From Chlamydiota bacterium (GTDB taxonomy: Bacteria > Chlamydiota > Chlamydiia > Chlamydiales > Simkaniaceae): a stretch of DNA of 9,584 nucleotides. Below, in pieces: positions 5,917 to 9,584 of this stretch. The position numbers and the translations under genes were made by a program. Position 1 is the stretch's first letter, and the number at the start of each line of letters is the position of its first letter. The DNA is taken from positions 1 through 9,584 of the forward strand of contig JAKQGT010000265.1 in NCBI GenBank assembly GCA_029556005.1. The letters are read 5' to 3'. The notes under the pieces were generated by a model. It was given only the letters and a program-made list of their open reading frames with translations, was not told the DNA's origin and ran no database searches.

Positions 5917-7410
5917 ATGAGTGGTCTCGTCACTTTTTACAAAAATCGTCTAGAAGAATTAGACGATAAGGAAGCGATTAAAGCAATCCTTAAAGGGCAA
6001 AAAGTTGACGAGGCTACTGTGTTTTCCCTATTAGACGATTGTCAAGCCATTGCAATCGAAACGCCTCAAGATATTCTTCTTTTTTACCAAAAATTTTTAA
6101 CTCTTATTTTTGTTCTTCCCTACTCAAATGTGGAAAGTTCCTTGACGTATTTACCCATTAAGGAACTCCTGAAAAAAGGGGGTTGCGAAGGGTATTGGAA
6201 GAGCTTTCAACTTCCCCAAGCTTTTGCAGCGCTTTGCGCTTATGAGATCACAGGAACCTATGAAAAATTAGATGTGAGACAGTTGGAAAAAGGGGGAGTT
6301 CTTCTCGAATGTGGCAGTCATACACTCGATGGGAGTGTTGTTAGACCTTTTGAAAGTGCTTATCTGGCTCTGATCTGGCTCTATTTGGGATGGGCTAATC
6401 AGGACGAAGAGCTTCTTAGCGCCGGTCTGAAACTCGCCCAATTTTGTATGAACTTCTGCGATAACGAAGGGATCCCGTTTGAAGGACTGTGGACAAGGGA
6501 ATCAGACTATCATCCCTTTGCCTACTACTCCGCTTTGGCCCTTCTTTTTTCGATGGCTTCCCACTTGCGTCTCAGTTCAAAAATGAATGTGATGAAAGAA
6601 GTTTTATTTGAAAAACTTGAAGAAAAAGCGGTCGATTGCATCGATCCCTTGACCTTTCTTTTAGCCTTAAGCTTTCGAAAACTTATTGATGAGGGGAAAC
6701 CTTACCCAGAAACTTCTCCGGGTTTGACCCTCTATGATACCGATCGTAGTTTAGGCTTTCTCCGTTATGATTTCGGAAGTTTAAGCCTAGCTTGTTCTGT
6801 TTGTGGCGTGAATACGGGTCTAGGTTCCATTCATAAAAATGGGATCCATATCGGCGCTTTTGGCCCTCACTATTATCCTTTGGCTGACTCGGAGTGTTTT
6901 GGAATTTACCGAATCTCCAATGGGAGTCGAGAAGGGTTCAAAGATCTCACGATCGAACGGAAAGAAGGGGAGTGTCAGTTTAAAGGGTGGTCCCGTGTGA
7001 TTTCTCCGATCTCTAACCATGTGTCGAAACAAAATTTTTCTTTTGCACATCCTGGAACGCAGTGGCTTTTTTTTGATATTCGTGCTGAAAAAGAGCATTT
7101 ACAACTCGATGTTCGGATGGATAAGTGCATTCAAGAATCTCCTTTATCTTTTGTCTTTTTTGTTTCAGCGGAAAAAGCCCATGTCAAAGGAGATCATTCC
7201 TTGATCCCTGGCGCCTTAGAGCGCTATCAAGGACGCTCAGGAGAGATCATCTTTGAAAGAGGGGATAAGCAGCTTGTGATAAAGCCCCAATTTGAAGGGG
7301 AAATGCAGGTGATTCCTCTAGCAGGCAAAAGCCATTTTTGGTCAGCAGATTTTTTACTTGCTTTTTCGTTAACAGAAAAGTTGAAGCTTTACTCATGGAA
7401 AGTCAAGTAA
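5917..7410 (+). CDS. CT266-like conserved chlamydial protein of unknown function
   Basis: The 497-residue protein has no function I can name. Its place between an IHF/HU gene and accA matches my memory of Chlamydia CT266, a hypothetical protein. There is no signal peptide or clear membrane span, so it is probably cytoplasmic. Residues about 1-265 are predicted by eye to be paired amphipathic helices, with FESAYLALIWLYLGW and DYHPFAYYSALALLFSMASH as examples. From about 270 the sequence becomes beta-rich and full of Gly and aromatic residues, including NTGLGSIHKNGIHIGAFG (299-316) and PHYYP. A helical toroid followed by a beta-sandwich is the plan of heparinase-II/III-type polysaccharide lyases, but no catalytic set is proved. 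GAGGGTGG upstream supports the ATG at 5917. It probably shares a transcript with the IHF/HU gene 34 bp upstream. Confidence 0.85.
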   Translation: MSGLVTFYKNRLEELDDKEAIKAILKGQKVDEATVFSLLDDCQAIAIETPQDILLFYQKFLTLIFVLPYSNVESSLTYLPIKELLKKGGCEGYWKSFQLPQAFAALCAYEITGTYEKLDVRQLEKGGVLLECGSHTLDGSVVRPFESAYLALIWLYLGWANQDEELLSAGLKLAQFCMNFCDNEGIPFEGLWTRESDYHPFAYYSALALLFSMASHLRLSSKMNVMKEVLFEKLEEKAVDCIDPLTFLLALSFRKLIDEGKPYPETSPGLTLYDTDRSLGFLRYDFGSLSLACSVCGVNTGLGSIHKNGIHIGAFGPHYYPLADSECFGIYRISNGSREGFKDLTIERKEGECQFKGWSRVISPISNHVSKQNFSFAHPGTQWLFFDIRAEKEHLQLDVRMDKCIQESPLSFVFFVSAEKAHVKGDHSLIPGALERYQGRSGEIIFERGDKQLVIKPQFEGEMQVIPLAGKSHFWSADFLLAFSLTEKLKLYSWKVK

Positions 7411-7431
7411 TCTATTCGAAAGGGTATGAAC

Positions 7432-7459
7432 TTGCAAAGAATTCAATTTTCAGGATAAT
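7432..7459 (+). promoter_or_regulatory. Candidate promoter for the L,D-transpeptidase-accA pair
   Basis: TTGCAA (7432-7437) and GATAAT (7454-7459) are separated by 16 bp. The -35 matches at 4 of 6 positions and the -10 at 5 of 6. The predicted start near 7466 would give a leader of about 42 bases before the TTG start codon at 7508. It lies in the 97-bp gap after the CT266-like gene, so the downstream pair may be expressed separately from the IHF operon. Confidence 0.5.
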
Positions 7460-7507
7460 TTTAGTCAATAACGGCTTAGTATAGGGCGACAATTTAGGAG
7501 AAATCTT

Positions 7508-8482
7508 TTGTCAATTCCAAAAGCGATCACAATAGGCTCCATCTCTCTTTTTATATTGATCGGTATTCTTGCCGTGGTAAAGAAAGAGGGAAAAGGGGAG
7601 CCCCCTTTAGTTCAGGAAGTAGCGATTGAAACGACTGAAGAAGTGGCCCAAGCAGAAGTCAAAGAAGAGCGCTCTTTGCAGTATCTCCAACCCGTTCAAG
7701 ATGAAGCTGCTGAAGAAGATGTTGATCACGTGTGGCGCCTTTTCACGACGGGAAGAAACAAGCTCCCTATCGTGGAAACGATTCGTTACAAAAGTCGGGT
7801 AGCGTGGCTTAAAGGACGCCCCGCATGGATTACAGACTATGCATCCCATTTTTCGACATCACGACACTTTATCGCGCGGAGTCTCAATGGAAAACGGGAT
7901 TACTATACACAAAAAGTCTCTTCAGGAGACTCTTTTAATGTTTTGAAAAAAGAGTTAAATTTCTATCTAGTGGTCGATCTTTCCCGCTGTAAAATGTGGT
8001 TTTACGCTCATGACCTCACAAGCAATGCATGCACTCTTTTAAAAACCTATAAAGTCGGGCTGGGACGTTTTGATAATGATTCCTATTCAGGGCTATTGAC
8101 TCCTAGGGGAAAATTTAATTTGGGGGATAGAGTTGCCATTTACAAACCGGGGATCAGTGGCTATTTTCAAGATAATGAAGTGGAAATGGTGCAAGTTTTT
8201 GGAACGCGCTGGATTCCCTTTTCTCAAGATGTCGATGGAGAGGGAGATAATCCAAGAGGGTATGGTTTTCATGGGGCTCCTTGGGTTTATGACGCAGCAA
8301 CAGATTCCTACCATGAGGATCTCTCTACGATAGGAAAATACGACAGCGATGGATGCATCCGTCTTTCTCAAGCCGATATCGAAGAACTTTTTTCCATTGT
8401 TATCACTAAACCAACGACTGTGGAGATCGTAACCGATTTTCATGAAGCCAAGCTTCCAGGAGATCTTGTAAAAGAAGGGTAA
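7508..8482 (+). CDS. YkuD-family L,D-transpeptidase, membrane-anchored, variant SDGC motif
   Basis: L,D-transpeptidases make 3-3 cross-links in peptidoglycan or attach proteins to it, using a catalytic Cys outside the cytoplasmic membrane. This 324-residue protein starts at TTG, supported by AGGAG seven bases upstream. Residues 6-24 form a single hydrophobic signal-anchor ending in KK, followed by an acidic linker (about 27-75). The YkuD domain runs from about 152 (FYLVVDLS) to 312. The active-site parts are FHG at 254-256 (H255) and YDSDGCIRL at 278-286 with C283. Two features are unusual: the family SHGC motif reads SDGC here (D281), and H255 and C283 are 28 residues apart, about 12 more than usual. 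The Cys, the first His and the Arg are kept, so activity is likely but not certain. accA begins 9 bp after its stop. Confidence 0.88.
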   Translation: MSIPKAITIGSISLFILIGILAVVKKEGKGEPPLVQEVAIETTEEVAQAEVKEERSLQYLQPVQDEAAEEDVDHVWRLFTTGRNKLPIVETIRYKSRVAWLKGRPAWITDYASHFSTSRHFIARSLNGKRDYYTQKVSSGDSFNVLKKELNFYLVVDLSRCKMWFYAHDLTSNACTLLKTYKVGLGRFDNDSYSGLLTPRGKFNLGDRVAIYKPGISGYFQDNEVEMVQVFGTRWIPFSQDVDGEGDNPRGYGFHGAPWVYDAATDSYHEDLSTIGKYDSDGCIRLSQADIEELFSIVITKPTTVEIVTDFHEAKLPGDLVKEG

Positions 8483-8491
8483 ATAAGTAGT

Positions 8492-9454
8492 ATGTTAGAT
8501 CACGAAAAACAAATTGCTGACTATGAAAAAACCATTGCGCAGCTCAAAGAGCAGAATAAGGTCAATGGGATTTGGACAGATGAAGAAATCGTGAAACTCG
8601 AGAAGAAGTTAGAACTTCTCAAAGAGCAAGTGTACTCTCAGCTGAGTCCTTGGGAAAGAGTCACCATTTGCCGCCATCCTGAGCGCCCCCGATCAATTGA
8701 TTATATCAAGAATTTATGTGAAGATTTTACCGAAATTTTTGGAGACCGTCTTTTCCAAGACGACCGCTCTATTGTGGCTGGACTGGGAGTCATTGGGGGG
8801 GAGAAGTTTGTGATCATTGCCCAAGAGAAGGGGTGTGATACCGAAAGTCGTCTCTACCGTAATTTTGGGATGCCCCATCCTGAAGGGTATCGAAAAGCGC
8901 TCCGCGTCATGAAATTAGCTGCTAAATTCAATCTTCCTGTTCTCTCTCTTCTAGATACTCCTGGAGCGTATCCAGGCCTTACAGCGGAAGAGCGGGGACA
9001 AGGCTCTGCCATTGCAACCAATCTTTTAGAAATGGCAAATTTACCGACACCCATCATCGTGGTTCTGATTGGTGAAGGGTGTTCTGGAGGCGCTTTAGGC
9101 ATGGGTGTTGGAGATGTGATCGGTATGCTTGAGCATTCCTACTACTCTGTGATTTCTCCAGAAGGATGTGCTTCTATTCTTTGGCGTGATGCCTCCAAAA
9201 ATGAAGAAGCGGCAGCCACCCTGCGTATGCAGGTGGAAGATCTTCTCGAATTCGGCGTTGTGGATACCATGATTCCGGAACCCCAGGGAGGGGCTCATCA
9301 CAACCCTAAGGTAGTGTATGAAGGGGTCAAACAGTTCATTTCTAAGCAAAACAAAGCACTCAAAAAACTTTCTCAAGAAGAGCTCCTAGAAAAACGGTAC
9401 CAAAAATTCCGCAAGATGGGTGCTTTTACTGTTGCAGCAACACCCTCTCAGTGA
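8492..9454 (+). CDS. accA: Acetyl-CoA carboxylase carboxyltransferase subunit alpha
   Basis: AccA and AccD form the carboxyltransferase that moves CO2 from biotin to acetyl-CoA, giving malonyl-CoA, the first committed step of fatty-acid synthesis in the cytoplasm. The 320-residue length equals the E. coli protein within one residue. Residues 1-50 are the charged, coiled-coil-like N-terminus. The crotonase-fold core has [30 protein letters not shown] (D155 to G162) and [12 protein letters not shown] (194-205), whose glycines build the oxyanion site. The biotin-binding region follows. The ATG at 8492 has only a distant GAAGGG upstream. The 9-bp gap after the transpeptidase gene suggests a shared transcript and possibly translational coupling, linking envelope and lipid genes. 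accD and accBC are not in the window. The gene is intact. Confidence 0.97.
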   Translation: MLDHEKQIADYEKTIAQLKEQNKVNGIWTDEEIVKLEKKLELLKEQVYSQLSPWERVTICRHPERPRSIDYIKNLCEDFTEIFGDRLFQDDRSIVAGLGVIGGEKFVIIAQEKGCDTESRLYRNFGMPHPEGYRKALRVMKLAAKFNLPVLSLLDTPGAYPGLTAEERGQGSAIATNLLEMANLPTPIIVVLIGEGCSGGALGMGVGDVIGMLEHSYYSVISPEGCASILWRDASKNEEAAATLRMQVEDLLEFGVVDTMIPEPQGGAHHNPKVVYEGVKQFISKQNKALKKLSQEELLEKRYQKFRKMGAFTVAATPSQ

Positions 9455-9468
9455 CTTTTATACTCAAG

Positions 9469-9489
9469 CAACTTCAAAAGTTGGATTTT
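9469..9489 (+). terminator. Candidate intrinsic terminator after accA
   Basis: CAACTT (9469-9474) pairs with AAGTTG (9478-9483) around a CAA loop, followed by GATTTTC. The stem is short and AT-rich and the T-run is only four bases, so it would be a weak terminator. Its position 15 bp after the accA stop is right. The much longer hairpin further downstream could reinforce it. Confidence 0.4.
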
Positions 9490-9506
9490 CGGCTGCGCCA
9501 AAGCAC

Positions 9507-9573
9507 CGTAATTTGCCGATCTTAAATGATCTCATATTTCTAATATTAGGTCATTTAAGATCGACGAATTCCG
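9507..9573. repeat. Long near-perfect inverted repeat (67-nt hairpin)
   Basis: Positions 9507-9538 pair with 9542-9573 around a three-base TCT loop. Of 32 paired positions I count 27 Watson-Crick pairs, two G-U pairs and three mismatches. The core CGATCTTAAATGA (9517-9529) is perfectly repeated in inverse at 9551-9563. It is far longer than an intrinsic terminator stem and no T-run follows. It fits a short dispersed palindromic element or a MITE better. A structured RNA or mRNA 3' stabiliser is the alternative. Confidence 0.8.
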
Positions 9574-9583
9574 AAAGCTTTCG
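9572..9583. repeat. 12-bp perfect palindrome abutting the long hairpin
   Basis: CGAAAGCTTTCG is a perfect palindrome that overlaps the right foot of the 67-nt hairpin by two bases and runs to the window end. It may be part of the same repeat element, whose outer boundary lies beyond the window, or a separate protein-binding site. Confidence 0.5.
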
Positions 9584-9584
9584 C

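Noticed and set aside
8093..8443. 116-residue minus-strand frame antisense to the L,D-transpeptidase
   Set aside because: Shadow frame covering the YkuD catalytic domain; no recognisable features.
8854..9376. Minus-strand frames antisense to accA
   Set aside because: accA is highly conserved across this stretch; the antisense frames have no supporting start sites.
1..9584. CRISPR arrays, tRNA genes, rRNA, insertion sequences, phage genes or a defence system
   Set aside because: No spaced direct repeats, no cloverleaf-like sequences and no transposase, integrase or defence-family motifs were seen; the window is mainly housekeeping.

Overview
The window looks like a piece of a chlamydial genome from outside the genus Chlamydia, an amoeba- or arthropod-associated family such as Waddliaceae, Simkaniaceae or Parachlamydiaceae. 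Three things suggest this. The start of groES lies next to pepF, as I recall from Chlamydia trachomatis. An IHF/HU gene is followed by a homologue-like copy of the unassigned chlamydial protein CT266 and then accA, which I recall as CT267-CT266-CT265. Several protein sequences, mainly the IHF-like protein with its GRNPKNA motif, read as chlamydial. Family-level placement is inference from memory, not from a search.

Layout. Positions 1-115 (minus) hold the first 38 codons of groES; its upstream region (116-324) carries a CIRCE-like HrcA operator and candidate promoters. On the plus strand follow pepF (325-2139, zinc oligopeptidase) and ptsH (2196-2480, HPr). A 107-bp convergent gap with a 15-bp terminal inverted repeat separates these from a minus-strand pair, rpiA and a DUF151/bifunctional-nuclease protein. 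Divergent from rpiA are a small unrecognised gene (3830-4105) and tyrS (4138-5394). A 173-bp gap with two hairpins leads to the IHF/HU gene (5568-5882) and the CT266-like gene (5917-7410). Next come a TTG-started, membrane-anchored YkuD L,D-transpeptidase (7508-8482) with its own candidate promoter, and accA (8492-9454) only 9 bp behind it. The window ends in a candidate terminator, a very long near-perfect hairpin (9507-9573) and a 12-bp palindrome.

How it fits together. Most genes are core housekeeping: protein folding, peptide turnover, phosphotransfer, pentose phosphates, tRNA charging, chromosome architecture and fatty-acid initiation. The accessory interest lies in three places. The L,D-transpeptidase sits inside the otherwise conserved ihfA-CT266-accA block and has an altered SHGC motif. 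The CT266-like protein has a helical N-half and beta-rich C-half that recall glycan-lyase architecture. Two inverted-repeat structures lie in the intergenic DNA. I see no tRNA, rRNA, CRISPR array, insertion sequence or phage gene, and no gene-free stretch longer than about 210 bases.
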